From assembly GCA_035638775.1 (NCBI GenBank), contig DASQZJ010000022.1, positions 1 through 13,455 of the forward strand: a stretch of 13,455 bases of DNA, read 5' to 3'. The notes beneath the pieces are model-generated. The model made no database searches, was not told where the DNA came from, and saw nothing but the letters and a program-made list of their open reading frames with translations. This DNA is from DASQZJ01 sp035638775 (lineage in GTDB: Bacteria; Pseudomonadota; Gammaproteobacteria; UBA5335; SLRW01). Positions 1-8,044 of the stretch are shown piece by piece; the stretch's first letter is position 1, and every line of letters begins with the position of its first letter. Made by a program: the position numbers and the translations under genes.

Positions 1-185
1 CCCCAGAAGTAGCCGGCCAGCCGCCGCAGCAGGCCGACCTCCTCCTCGCGCAGGGTGTTGCGCCCGTACTGCTCCAGCCGCCGCGCCGCCTCCTGCGCCG
101 TCAGCCCCTCGGGCCGGCTGCCCGCAGCCGCATAGGGGTCCGCGCCATCCGGTGTTCCGGGGGTGGTGGATGATGGTTCGTTCAT
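1..185 (-). CDS. P-type cation-transporting ATPase, N-terminal fragment (runs off left edge)
   Basis: Reading the minus strand from an ATG at 185-183 gives 61 codons before the window ends, beginning MNEPSSTTPGTP. Residues about 26-61 contain GLTAQEAARRLEQYGRNTL followed by a Leu/Arg stretch ending LAGYFWG. This is the pattern of the cation-ATPase N-terminal domain (Gly-Leu-Thr/Ser, Ala-Arg-Arg-Leu, Tyr-Gly-x-Asn) leading into the first membrane helix. The YFWG ending resembles proton-efflux (PMA1-type) P-type ATPases in particular. That family pumps cations across the inner membrane with a phospho-aspartate intermediate. The catalytic DKTGT, ATP-binding and transport regions lie outside the window, so ion specificity cannot be judged. 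No strong Shine-Dalgarno is visible before this ATG. It lies 94 bp downstream of the DUF2934 gene on the same strand and may be co-transcribed with it. Confidence 0.72.
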   Translation of the reverse strand, partial: MNEPSSTTPGTPDGADPYAAAGSRPEGLTAQEAARRLEQYGRNTLREEEVGLLRRLAGYFW

Positions 186-279
186 CGGAAGAGGGCTCTC
201 GCGTACGGGACCGGCCGGGACGCACGACCCCCGCCCCGCCCGCTGCCGCGAACGAAGCTGTGTTCCGGCCGGACCGGCG

Positions 280-531
280 TCAGGGCTTGCGGCGCGAGCG
301 TGTCGACTTGCTGCCGTCGACCTCCGCCTCGGCTTCCAGCCAGTCCCGGACCGGATCGCCGCCATCGAAGCCCCGCCGTTCGGCCCGGTAGTAGGCGGCC
401 TCGGCGATCCTGTGGTGCCGCTCGTCGCCGGAGGCCGGCCGTCGCCTTCGCGGGCTTTTCGCGGCGCGCGCCGAAGTGGCGTCGCCCGGCGCCGCGCCGC
501 GCGCGGGGTGCTTCTTCGAGACTGGAGACAT
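280..531 (-). CDS. DUF2934 domain small protein
   Basis: This is an 83-residue basic protein. Residues 1-37 are a low-complexity Arg/Ala/Pro-rich lead. Residues about 38-72 (RHHRIAEAAYYRAERRG, then DPVRDWLEAEAEVD) match the DUF2934 pattern of a helix with IAExAYxxAExRGF followed by DWLxAExE. The function of DUF2934 proteins is not established; they are small soluble proteins found in many proteobacteria. I chose the ATG at 531-529 because AGGGAGG lies about eight bases upstream on the minus strand. The open frame extends further upstream, but that part carries no recognisable domain. The gene precedes the P-type ATPase on the same strand by 94 bp and diverges from pgk. The Arg/Lys-rich ends could bind nucleic acid, but that is only inference from composition. 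Confidence 0.7.
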   Translation of the reverse strand: MSPVSKKHPARGAAPGDATSARAAKSPRRRRPASGDERHHRIAEAAYYRAERRGFDGGDPVRDWLEAEAEVDGSKSTRSRRKP

Positions 532-991
532 GATCCACACCCTCCCTGGGACGGGACTGAAACGCTGCTCGCCCGGACCTCGGGCGACGCCGTTATTGAA
601 GGGGATACCGGGCAGCTTCGCCTTGACCGGAATCAACGAAGCCGCATGGCGGGCCGGGCGGCCACCCCCGCCGCCAAGACCTTTGCGAGGCGTCGTGAGC
701 CCGATGGCCTGCGGACCGGTCCGCCCCCCGGCGCCGGGCCGCTGCAGCTGGCGCGGGGCGCCAGGTTTGCTGTCCGGCAGCAGCCCGACACGGATCGCGG
801 GCGGTTCCCGAATCCATGAACCCGGACCGGCGGGGCCGGGTCCGGATCGCGATGCGCGCGCAAGAGCTGACCCGGATCAAGGAGTGACCGCCTGCCGCGG
901 CGTAGTAATGACAACTCAAAAGGGCCCTGCACGATCGTCGATCGCCCGGGGTCGCGCCCGACGGGTAACGGGTCGGAAGGCAGGAGCGCGC
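532..991. other. 460-bp divergent intergenic region, no gene seen
   Basis: This lies between the divergently read DUF2934 gene and pgk, so it should hold promoters for both. All frames here give only Pro/Arg/Gly-rich translations without domain patterns. No convincing -35/-10 pair stands out on either strand. A perfect 7-bp inverted repeat (TCGCCCG-gacct-CGGGCGA, 569-587) falls in the likely leader of the DUF2934 transcript, but at this base composition it could be chance. AGGAG at 982-986 is the pgk ribosome-binding site. Confidence 0.5.
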
Positions 992-2197
992 ATGCACCTC
1001 AGGACACTCGATGACATGGATGTCGCCGGCAGGCACGTGCTCGTGCGGGCCGATCTGAACGTACCGATCCGCGACGGGGCGGTCACGGATACCGCCCGGA
1101 TCTTCGCCTGCGCGCCGACCGTCCGGGAGCTCATCCAGCGGGGTGCGATGCCCGTCGTGATGTCCCACCTCGGACGCCCCGGGGGCAGGCCCGTCGCGGG
1201 GGACTCCCTGCGACCGGTGTCGGGTCCGCTTTCGGATGCGCTCGGCGGTATCGAGGTCCGGTTCGCCGCCGATTGCATCGGCGCGCCCGCGCGCGCCGCC
1301 GTGCTGGCGATGCGGGCGGGTGACGTGTTGCTGCTCGAGAACCTTCGCTTCCATCCCGGCGAAGAAAACGACGATCCCGAGTTCGCCTCCGCGCTCGCGG
1401 AGCTGGGGGAGGCGTATGTCAACGACGCGTTCTCCGCCTGCCACCGGGAGCATGCCTCGGTCGTCGGCCTGCCCGGGTTGCGGGAGTCGGCTGCGGGCCG
1501 ACTGCTGCAGTGCGAGCTGGAGAGCCTCGAGCGCTGCCTGGCCGACCCGGCGCACCCTTACCTGGCCGTGCTCGGCGGTGCCAAGGTCTCTTCCAAGCTC
1601 GGCGTGCTGCGGGCGCTGGTCGATCGGGTCGACGTGCTGGCGCTCGGCGGGGGCATGGCGAACACCTTCCTGGCGGCGACCGGGAGCGCGGTGGGGCGGT
1701 CCCTGTGCGAGGCCGGGATGGCCGACGAGGCGAACGGGATCCTCGAGCAGGCGGCGCGCTCCGGCTGCCGGATACTGCTTCCCGAGGACGTGGTGGTGGC
1801 CCGGGAGGTCGCAGCGCACGCGTCCTGCCGCATCGTCGGGATCGGCGAGGTTCCGGAGGAGTCCCGGATCCTCGACCTGGGTCCGCGCAGCGTCGGCCGC
1901 ATCGTGCGCGAGCTCGATCCCGCCGCAACCGTGGTCTGGAACGGGCCCCTGGGCGCGGCGGAATTCGCGGGATTCGAGCACGGGACGCAGCAGGTCGCGC
2001 GCGCTGTTGCCCGGCGCACGCGAACCGGCTCGCTCGTCAGCGTGGCCGGGGGCGGGGAGACCCAGGCGGCGCTGAACGCTGCCGGCTCGGCGGCCGACTT
2101 CACCTACGTATCCCTCGGGGGGGGCGCGTTCCTGGAGTGGCTGGCCGGGAATGAGCTGCCGGGCGTGCGGGCCCTGTCGCGGGCCGTCACGGCCTGA
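992..2197 (+). CDS. pgk: phosphoglycerate kinase
   Basis: Phosphoglycerate kinase interconverts 1,3-bisphosphoglycerate plus ADP and 3-phosphoglycerate plus ATP in cytoplasmic glycolysis, gluconeogenesis or the Calvin cycle. The 401-residue product has the usual length. Visible signatures are VRADLNVP (18-25, Asp21 and Asn23), SHLGRPGG (58-65), ENLRFHPGEE (116-125), NDAFSACHREHAS (144-156), GGAKVSSKLGVL (195-206), GGGMANTFL (219-227), VWNGPLG (315-321) and LGGGAFLEWL (375-384). The start is fixed by AGGAG five bases before the ATG and by the typical opening TLDDMDVAGRHVLVRADLN. An in-frame ATG at 908 has no ribosome-binding site. One oddity is that the nucleotide-binding GGGD(T/S) motif reads GGGET (353-357), so the near-invariant Asp is Glu. 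It stands alone: no gap, fba or tkt gene is adjacent. Confidence 0.97.
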   Translation: MHLRTLDDMDVAGRHVLVRADLNVPIRDGAVTDTARIFACAPTVRELIQRGAMPVVMSHLGRPGGRPVAGDSLRPVSGPLSDALGGIEVRFAADCIGAPARAAVLAMRAGDVLLLENLRFHPGEENDDPEFASALAELGEAYVNDAFSACHREHASVVGLPGLRESAAGRLLQCELESLERCLADPAHPYLAVLGGAKVSSKLGVLRALVDRVDVLALGGGMANTFLAATGSAVGRSLCEAGMADEANGILEQAARSGCRILLPEDVVVAREVAAHASCRIVGIGEVPEESRILDLGPRSVGRIVRELDPAATVVWNGPLGAAEFAGFEHGTQQVARAVARRTRTGSLVSVAGGGETQAALNAAGSAADFTYVSLGGGAFLEWLAGNELPGVRALSRAVTA

Positions 2198-2257
2198 CGG
2201 AGGCGTGGCGGGCAGCGGCGCCGGCGCAGGGCCGGACGACGGACCCGGGAGGATCGG

Positions 2258-2270
2258 GCCTACGGTAGGC
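2258..2270. promoter_or_regulatory. 13-bp odd palindrome upstream of the ABC operon
   Basis: GCCTAC-G-GTAGGC is a perfect inverted repeat around a single central base. It lies in the 245-bp gap between pgk and the ABC transporter operon, about 170 bp before the ATPase start. It could be a repressor operator for the operon or, less likely, part of a pgk terminator, since no T-run follows. No clear -35/-10 promoter could be tied to it. This rests on symmetry alone. Confidence 0.2.
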
Positions 2271-2442
2271 GGGAGCGCACCGACTGCGCCTTGCACGAAG
2301 CCGTTGCGACCGTGCCCCGACCGGGACTGCAGCTTTGCGAAGCGGGGATCGAGAGCGGATCTGCACTTCCCGCTGACACGTGAACGGGGCGGCCCCGGGA
2401 GGGGCGGGCGGCCCGGCGAACCAGCATGGGCAGGGCCACGCC

Positions 2443-3159
2443 GTGGACGAAGGGAACGAGACCTCCCGCCCGGTGCTCCGGATGGAGGGGGTCTGGCGCA
2501 GCTTCCGGGAGGGCAAGAGCACCCGCGAGGTTCTGCGCGGGGTCGATCTGACCGTCGAGCCGGGGGAGCGGGTGGTCATGCTGGGGCGCAGCGGGTGCGG
2601 CAAGTCGACGCTGCTGAACCTGGCGGCAGGCATCGATCTGCCGGACCGCGGCCGCATCCTGGTCGCCGGTCGGCGCATGGAGATTCTCTCGGAGCATGCC
2701 CGCACCCTGCTCCGGCGCAGCATGTTCGGCTTCGTCTTCCAGTTCTTCAACCTCGTTCCGACCCTGACCGTGCGCGAGAACCTGTACCTGCCGCTCGAGC
2801 TCAACGGCTGGAAGCCGCCCGTGGCCCGGGCGCGCATCCGCCAGATGCTGCAGTCCGTGGACTTGCCGGACCGCGGCGACAGCTACCCGGATACCCTGTC
2901 CGGCGGCGAGCAGCAGCGGGTGGCCCTGGCACGCGCGATCATCCACTGTCCCGCGCTGGTCCTGGCGGACGAGCCCACCGGCAACCTGGACGACGACACC
3001 GGCGGGCGCGTGCTCGACCTGCTCGAGAGCCTGGCACGGGAGCAGGGGATTACGCTGCTGATGGCCACCCACAGCCACCTCGTTGCCGGCCGTGCCGACC
3101 GGGTGCTCACGCTCAGGGACGGCCGGCTTTCCGCAACCTCCCCGGTGCCCGGCGGGTGA
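2443..3159 (+). CDS. ABC transporter ATP-binding protein, LolD/YbbA-type
   Basis: This is the cytoplasmic ATPase that should drive the FtsX-type permease encoded next. Counted from the GTG at 2443 (238 residues) it shows Walker A GRSGCGKST (48-56), Q-loop Gln100 (FQFFNLVP), signature LSGGEQQRVALARAI (152-166), Walker B ALVLADEP (171-178) with D-loop GNLD, and H-loop His210 (MATHS). The set FQFFNLxPTLTVxEN plus DEPTGNLD is typical of the LolD/MacB/YbbA family, which acts on lipids, lipoproteins or envelope substrates rather than small-solute uptake. The start is uncertain. GTG 2443 gives the family's usual length with a weak AGG eight bases upstream; GTG 2380 would add 21 low-complexity residues and has no visible ribosome-binding site. 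The permease begins six bases after the stop, so the pair should be co-translated. Confidence 0.93.
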   Translation: MDEGNETSRPVLRMEGVWRSFREGKSTREVLRGVDLTVEPGERVVMLGRSGCGKSTLLNLAAGIDLPDRGRILVAGRRMEILSEHARTLLRRSMFGFVFQFFNLVPTLTVRENLYLPLELNGWKPPVARARIRQMLQSVDLPDRGDSYPDTLSGGEQQRVALARAIIHCPALVLADEPTGNLDDDTGGRVLDLLESLAREQGITLLMATHSHLVAGRADRVLTLRDGRLSATSPVPGG

Positions 3160-3165
3160 CCCGGC

Positions 3166-5700
3166 ATGCGGTACGTGCTGCTTGCCGGCCTCCGGTACCT
3201 GCTGCGGCATCCGACGCTCGCGGTCCTGTCGCTTCTGGGGGTGGCTCTCGGGGTCGCGGTGGTGGTTGCCGTGGACCTCGCCAATGCCAGCGCTACCCGG
3301 GCGTTCCACCTGACCATGGAGGGCGTAGTGGGACGCGCCACGCACCAGATCGTCGCCGGCCCCGGGGGCATCCCGGACCGCCTCTATCGCGAGCTTGCCG
3401 GGCGCGGCCTGCTGCCCGTCGCCACGCCGGTGCTGGAGGGGACGGCCGGCCTGCCGGATGGCGAGAACGTCCGCCTGGTGGGGATCGACCCGATCTCGGC
3501 AGCGCCGTTCCGGCCTCGCCTGCAGGCGGTGTCCGTGAATGATCTGCGGGCTGCCGTGCGTCTCATGACCGAGCCGGACGGCGTCCTGATCGATGAGCAG
3601 GATGCGGCGGCGCTGGGAGCGCGTCCCGGTTCCCGGCTCCGGCTGACCGTATCCTCCGGAGCCGTCGCGGTGCACGTGCTCGCCACGCCGGCCCACGGCG
3701 CCACGCCGGGCGTGGTGATCACCGACATCGGCACCGCGCAGCAACTGCTGCATGAGCCGCACCGGATTTCCGAGATCGACCTGATCGTCCCCGCCGGCCC
3801 CGCCGGGCGGGTCGTGCTCGCCAGGCTGTCGTCGGCGCTGCCGCCCGGCGTGGTGATTCGCGCCGTCGGCACGCGCGCCAGGACCATGCACGAGGCCACA
3901 CGGGCCTTTCGCGTCAATCTCGGCGCCCTGAGCCTGCTGGCGCTGCTGATCGGGGTCTTCCTGATCTACAACACCATGACCTTCAGCGTGGTCCGGCGGC
4001 GCGAGCTCTTCGGCATCCTGCGCGGCGTGGGCGTCAGCCGTGCCCAGCTGTTCCTGGCGGTGACGCTGGAAGCGTTGATCATCGGGGCCGTCGCCACCGC
4101 GGTCGGTATCGCGCTCGGGGTCGGCCTGGCGCAGCACCTGGTCCACCTGGTGACGCGCACCATCAACGACGTCTACTTCGCCGTCCAGGTCCGGACGCTG
4201 GTGCCGGGGCCCGGGCCGTTCGCCAAGGGCGCCGCGCTGGGGCTGGGCGCGACCGTCCTGGCGGCGCTCGCACCGGCGGTGGAGGCGGCGTACGTGCGTC
4301 CGCGCGCGGCCATGCTGCGTTCCGGCCTGGAACGGCGCGGGCGCGCCTTCATCCCGTGGCTCGCGCTGGCCGGCATTGGCGCGGCGCTTGCGGGGGGCGG
4401 ACTGCTGCTTGTCCCCGGCGGTGCCGTGGCGCCGGCTTACGCGGCCCTGGTATGCCTCGTCGCGGCGGTCGCGCTCTGGATCCCGGGTCTCACGCTCATC
4501 GCGGTGCGCGGCGTGACCCGGCTGCTGCCGCCGTCGCGCGCGGTGGTGGTGCGGATCGCCCTCCGGGGCATTACAGCCGGCCTGAGCCGGACGTCGGTGG
4601 CGATCGCCGCGCTCGCCGTCGCGCTTGCCGCCACGGTGGCCGTCGGTACCATGATCGGGAGCGTTCGCCACGGCGTGGAGCAGTGGCTGGACCAGGCGCT
4701 CCAGGCGGACATCTTCGTCGGGCCGGCGGGCTCGCGCACGGAGGGACGAACCCTGCCGCCGGACCTCCCCGCGCGTGTCGAGCGGGTTCCCGGCGTCGCG
4801 CGGGTGACGCGGGGACGGCATGTCGGCGTCGACACGCCGTTCGGGGTCGTCCCCCTGGTCGCGTATGGCATGCACCGCCGGGACTTCGGAACCTTCCCGC
4901 TGATTGCGGGCCGGTCGGGCCAGGCCTGGCGAGCCTTCGCCGACGCCGGTCGCACGCCACCGGCCGTGCTCATTTCCGAGTCGCTGGCCCGCCTGCATGA
5001 CCTGCACCCGGGCGACGCGATCCGGCTGTACACCGGTCGCGGCCTCCGGGAGTTCGAGATCGCGGGGGTGTTCCGCTATTTCGGCTCGACCCGCGGCCGG
5101 ATCGCGATATCCCGCCAGACGTATCTGCGGTACTGGCAGGACCCGAGGCTGTCCTGGATCGCGGTCTTTCTGTCGCCGGGGGCGTCGCCGCCACGGGTGC
5201 TGCGCAGCATACGCCGCCTGCTGGGGCCCCGAATCCCGTTCACGGCGCGGCCGACCCGCTCGGTGCGCGAATACACCATGGCCGTCTTCGACCAGACGTT
5301 CGCCGTCACCGCCGTGTTGCGCCTGCTGACCCTGATCATCAGCATCATGGGCATGATCAGCGCGCTGATGGCCCTGGAGCTCGAGCGCGCCCGGACGTTC
5401 GGCGTGTTCCGGGCGCTGGGGATGACGCCGCGGCAGACGGTGGCGGTCGTGCTGGGCCAGACCGCCTTCATGGGCGGCCTGGCCGGTGTGCTGTCGCTGC
5501 CCGCCGGACTTGCCTTTGCCGCGCTCATCGTACGCGTGGTCAACGAACGCGTGTTCGGGTGGCTGATGCCGTTCCGGCTCGACGCCGGCGTCGTCTGGCA
5601 GGCGCTGGCGGCCGCGGTGGCGGCGGCCCTGCTGGCGGGGGTGTATCCCGCCTGGCGGCTGGGCCGGATGCGCGCGGCGCGCGCGTTGCGGGAGGAGTGA
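3166..5700 (+). CDS. FtsX-like ABC transporter permease (YbbP/AttFG-like, two FtsX units)
   Basis: This 844-residue inner-membrane protein contains two FtsX modules in one chain. The first helix is at about 17-38, followed by a periplasmic domain of about 200 residues. A three-helix FtsX unit follows (about 252-275, 300-325, 355-378; contains VRRRELFGILRGVGVS). Two linking helices come next (about 396-416 and 424-447), then a new leading helix (about 475-498), a second periplasmic domain, and a second FtsX unit (about 712-735, 761-790, 808-830; contains LERARTFGVFRALGMTPRQ). Such ten-helix permeases (YbbP family, or fused AttF/AttG) pair with LolD-like ATPases and are thought to move hydrophobic molecules within the envelope rather than form an import channel. 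Its stop codon shares one base with the start of the exported AttH-like gene (TGATG), which points to a common substrate. The substrate itself is unknown. Confidence 0.93.
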   Translation: MRYVLLAGLRYLLRHPTLAVLSLLGVALGVAVVVAVDLANASATRAFHLTMEGVVGRATHQIVAGPGGIPDRLYRELAGRGLLPVATPVLEGTAGLPDGENVRLVGIDPISAAPFRPRLQAVSVNDLRAAVRLMTEPDGVLIDEQDAAALGARPGSRLRLTVSSGAVAVHVLATPAHGATPGVVITDIGTAQQLLHEPHRISEIDLIVPAGPAGRVVLARLSSALPPGVVIRAVGTRARTMHEATRAFRVNLGALSLLALLIGVFLIYNTMTFSVVRRRELFGILRGVGVSRAQLFLAVTLEALIIGAVATAVGIALGVGLAQHLVHLVTRTINDVYFAVQVRTLVPGPGPFAKGAALGLGATVLAALAPAVEAAYVRPRAAMLRSGLERRGRAFIPWLALAGIGAALAGGGLLLVPGGAVAPAYAALVCLVAAVALWIPGLTLIAVRGVTRLLPPSRAVVVRIALRGITAGLSRTSVAIAALAVALAATVAVGTMIGSVRHGVEQWLDQALQADIFVGPAGSRTEGRTLPPDLPARVERVPGVARVTRGRHVGVDTPFGVVPLVAYGMHRRDFGTFPLIAGRSGQAWRAFADAGRTPPAVLISESLARLHDLHPGDAIRLYTGRGLREFEIAGVFRYFGSTRGRIAISRQTYLRYWQDPRLSWIAVFLSPGASPPRVLRSIRRLLGPRIPFTARPTRSVREYTMAVFDQTFAVTAVLRLLTLIISIMGMISALMALELERARTFGVFRALGMTPRQTVAVVLGQTAFMGGLAGVLSLPAGLAFAALIVRVVNERVFGWLMPFRLDAGVVWQALAAAVAAALLAGVYPAWRLGRMRAARALREE

Positions 5701-6896
5701 TGCGCCGACTCGTGGCGATTCTTGCACTGCTGATCGCGGGCGCCCTGGCCGCCTGGCTCTGGCCGCGCGCACAGGGCTCGGCGGGAAACGGCGACGCGGG
5801 TGGCTCGCTGGTGGACGCCCTGGGGGCGGGGCAGTCAGCGGGCTACCGCGTCGTCACGGGGCCGCGCCGTCTCGTGTTTCCCCGCGACGACGGACCTCAC
5901 CCGGGGTATCGCGACGAGTGGTGGTACTTCACCGGCAACCTCGAGACCGCCGCCGGCCGGCACTTCGGCTTCGAGCTGACGTTCTTCCGGGTGGCACTGG
6001 CCCCGGGCAAGGCCCGCGGCACCGCCGACTGGAGCGGCCACCAGGTGTATATGGCCCACCTGGCGATCACCGACGTGCGCGACGATCGCTTCCGCTACCG
6101 CGAGCGCGTCAGCCGCACGGGACCCGGCATTGCGGGGGCGCGCGCGCCGACGGCGAAGCGGCCCTTCCGGGTGTGGCTGCACGACTGGTCGGCGACCGGG
6201 AAACGCCCCGGCCGTCTGTTCCCCCTCACCCTCTCGGCCGGAAGCGACGCACTGGGCGTGCAACTGAATCTGCACAGCGAAAAGCCGCCGGTGCTGCAGG
6301 GAGACCACGGCTACAGCCGCAAGGGCCCGGCGCCCGGCGAGGCATCCTATTATTACTCCTTCACGCGCCTGGCGACCCGCGGGCGGCTGCGGATCGGCGG
6401 CCGAACGTTCCGGGTCACGGGCACGAGCTGGATGGACCACGAGTGGAGCAGCAGCGTGCTGGACCATAGCCAGGTGGGCTGGGACTGGTTCGCGCTGCAC
6501 CTCGACGACGGCCGGGACCTGATGTTCTACCGCCTGCGGCGGCGAGACGGGCAGCCGAGCCGCTATACCTACGCGATCGTGGTGGACCCGCGGGGGCGCG
6601 TGCGTCACCTGGATGCAGCCCGCGTGCACCTGGAGGTGACCGGCCACTGGCAGAGCCCGCACTCGGGAACCGACTATCCGTCCGGCTGGCGGCTGACCCT
6701 GCGGCCGCTGGGTCTGACCCTGCGCGTCCGTCCGATGATCCGGGACCAGGAGCTGCGCGGGATCGTCAACTACTGGGAGGGCGCCGTGGACGTATCGGGG
6801 CAGGGCCGACACGGTACAGTCCGCGGCCAGGGCTACGTCGAGCTGACCGGTTACGGCAGGAACACGGACGCTGGCGCGGGCGGGTCAGGACGCTGA
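5700..6896 (+). CDS. AttH/CrtC-like lipocalin-fold exported protein
   Basis: This is a 398-residue protein. Residues 1-22 (MRRLVAILALLIAGALAAWLW) form a signal peptide or membrane anchor with no lipobox cysteine, so the mature part should lie in the periplasm, perhaps tethered. The diagnostic motifs are DEWWYFTGN (72-80) followed by FGFELTFFRVAL, SWMDHEWSSS (243-252) and GWDWFALHLDDGRDLMFYRLR. They mark the CrtC/AttH superfamily: carotenoid 1,2-hydratase and the Agrobacterium AttH protein, a two-domain lipocalin-like fold that binds hydrophobic ligands. No other carotenoid gene is visible, and the gene overlaps the ABC permease by one base. An AttH-like binding or accessory role for the exporter is therefore more likely than carotenoid hydration. 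Whether it has enzymatic activity cannot be told from sequence. It converges on the GNAT gene with only 14 bp between and no visible terminator. Confidence 0.88.
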   Translation: MRRLVAILALLIAGALAAWLWPRAQGSAGNGDAGGSLVDALGAGQSAGYRVVTGPRRLVFPRDDGPHPGYRDEWWYFTGNLETAAGRHFGFELTFFRVALAPGKARGTADWSGHQVYMAHLAITDVRDDRFRYRERVSRTGPGIAGARAPTAKRPFRVWLHDWSATGKRPGRLFPLTLSAGSDALGVQLNLHSEKPPVLQGDHGYSRKGPAPGEASYYYSFTRLATRGRLRIGGRTFRVTGTSWMDHEWSSSVLDHSQVGWDWFALHLDDGRDLMFYRLRRRDGQPSRYTYAIVVDPRGRVRHLDAARVHLEVTGHWQSPHSGTDYPSGWRLTLRPLGLTLRVRPMIRDQELRGIVNYWEGAVDVSGQGRHGTVRGQGYVELTGYGRNTDAGAGGSGR

Positions 6897-6910
6897 GCGC
6901 GCCGCCCGGC

Positions 6911-7378
6911 TCATTCCCGTTCGAATTCGAGCTCGAGCAGCCGGTAGCCCGTCACTTCCATGCCAAGCGCCCGGTATATCGACTGCGCGGTGGCGTTGTC
7001 CCGTTCGACGTACAGTCGCATGCCGCATACGCGGGGCATCCCCTGCGCGAGGCGCCGGACATGCTCGTACAGTCCGCGGAACACGCCACGTCCGCGCCAG
7101 GCGGGGTCCACGTAGACGCTCTGGATCCACCAGAATTCGCCGTCGCGCCAGTCGCTCCATTCCCGCGTGACCATCAGCTGGCCGACCACTTCGTGGGTGT
7201 CCCCGTCGGCAGCTACGTAGTACTGGGCTCCGGATTCGGGCTCCAGCGCCTGCTTCACGCCCGCGCGCACCCGCGCGAGGCCAAGCTCGCGCCCCTCGGT
7301 TTCCCGGGCCAGGGCCATGTTGTTGCGCGCCAGCGCCGACGCATCTTCGGGGCGCCCGCGACGGATTCTGATGCTCAT
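6911..7378 (-). CDS. GNAT family N-acetyltransferase
   Basis: This 155-residue protein is a single GNAT domain, the usual length for the family. These enzymes transfer an acetyl group from acetyl-CoA to an amine. The acetyl-CoA site is visible as IQSVYVDPAWRGRGVFRGL (85-103): strand beta-4 followed by the R-x-x-G-x-G/A pyrophosphate loop, here R-G-R-G-V. The C-terminal segment RLYVERDNATAQSIYRALGM (121-140) is the typical Asn/Tyr-containing motif B. The start is well supported by GGAGGA seven bases before the ATG on the minus strand. It lies 39 bp downstream of the TIGR04282-type gene and may share its transcript. The acceptor substrate cannot be predicted. Confidence 0.9.
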   Translation of the reverse strand: MSIRIRRGRPEDASALARNNMALARETEGRELGLARVRAGVKQALEPESGAQYYVAADGDTHEVVGQLMVTREWSDWRDGEFWWIQSVYVDPAWRGRGVFRGLYEHVRRLAQGMPRVCGMRLYVERDNATAQSIYRALGMEVTGYRLLELEFERE

Positions 7379-7417
7379 GGGGGGGTCCTCCAGTACGACC
7401 TTTTCTATTTTGCCGCT

Positions 7418-8044
7418 TCAGTATGCTACGACTCCGGCGCGACGGGCGGCGCGCAGGTCGGCGGGGGAGTCGATGTCCGATCTTGCCGGCAACAGGCGGT
7501 ACGATGCCCGCGCCCGGTCCAGTCGCCGCAGGGTCGAGCGCAGCACGGTGGCGTCGCCCCAGCGAATGCCCCGGAAAAGCCCGGGCCGGGGCCGGCGGGT
7601 ACCGATCAGCACGTAGCCGCCGTCGGTGCTGGGGCCGAGCACCGTGTCATGGCCGGCTTCCAGGGCGGACAGGGCGCTGCACAGGTAAGCGGGGTCGACG
7701 CCGGGACAGTCGCTGCCGACCAGCAGGGCAGGCCGGTCGCCGCGGGTCTGCTCCCGCAGGGCCCGGAACATGCGCTCGCCCAGCCCCGCGCCCTGCTGGC
7801 GCGCGAGCCCTGCGCGCAGCTCGCGCCGGCAGGCGAGGAACAGCGCGTCCCGGGTATCCGGCGTGCAGTAGAGCGTGACCGATCCGATGCCGGCCGCGAC
7901 CGCCGTGCGCACGGTATGCCGGACCAGCTGCCGGTGCAGCGCGGCCGCGCCGCGCTGCCCGATCGCCGGGGCCAGTCGGGTCTTGACCCGGCCCGGGCGG
8001 GGCGCCCGCGCGAACACCGCGATTCGGCAGCGGTCGCCGCTCAT
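7418..8044 (-). CDS. TIGR04282/DUF2064 family glycosyltransferase
   Basis: This is a 208-residue GT-A-fold protein of the DUF2064 type. Visible motifs are the N-terminal nucleotide-binding strand RIAVFARAPRPGRVKTRLAP (7-26), whose Lys-Thr-Arg-Leu is characteristic, LLVGSDCPG (107-115) with the metal-binding Asp, and LGPSTDGGYVLIG (136-148). NCBI's family title links TIGR04282 with arsenosugar biosynthesis, but the family also occurs without arsenic genes, and none (ArsM, ArsS) is seen here. The ATG overlaps the stop of the upstream GT2 gene as ATGA (8041-8044), so the two proteins are probably made in fixed ratio and act in one pathway. Substrate is not predictable. Confidence 0.88.
   Translation of the reverse strand: MSGDRCRIAVFARAPRPGRVKTRLAPAIGQRGAAALHRQLVRHTVRTAVAAGIGSVTLYCTPDTRDALFLACRRELRAGLARQQGAGLGERMFRALREQTRGDRPALLVGSDCPGVDPAYLCSALSALEAGHDTVLGPSTDGGYVLIGTRRPRPGLFRGIRWGDATVLRSTLRRLDRARASYRLLPARSDIDSPADLRAARRAGVVAY

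Noticed and set aside
819..853. GC-rich imperfect hairpin (CCGGACC...GGTCCGG) upstream of pgk
   Set aside because: The stem is short, there is no T-run, and such structures are expected by chance at this base composition.
908..991. Upstream in-frame ATG for pgk
   Set aside because: It has no ribosome-binding site and adds 28 Arg-rich residues not typical of PGK; the ATG at 992 has AGGAG at good spacing.
593..2296. 567-codon minus-strand open frame opposite pgk
   Set aside because: It lies antisense to a clear phosphoglycerate kinase and shows only biased composition with no motifs.
2260..5772. Very long open frame (1170 codons) on the minus strand opposite the ABC genes
   Set aside because: It is antisense to two unmistakable transporter genes, is rich in His/Arg/Pro/Gln/Gly, and has no domain pattern. 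High-GC DNA often leaves such antisense frames open.
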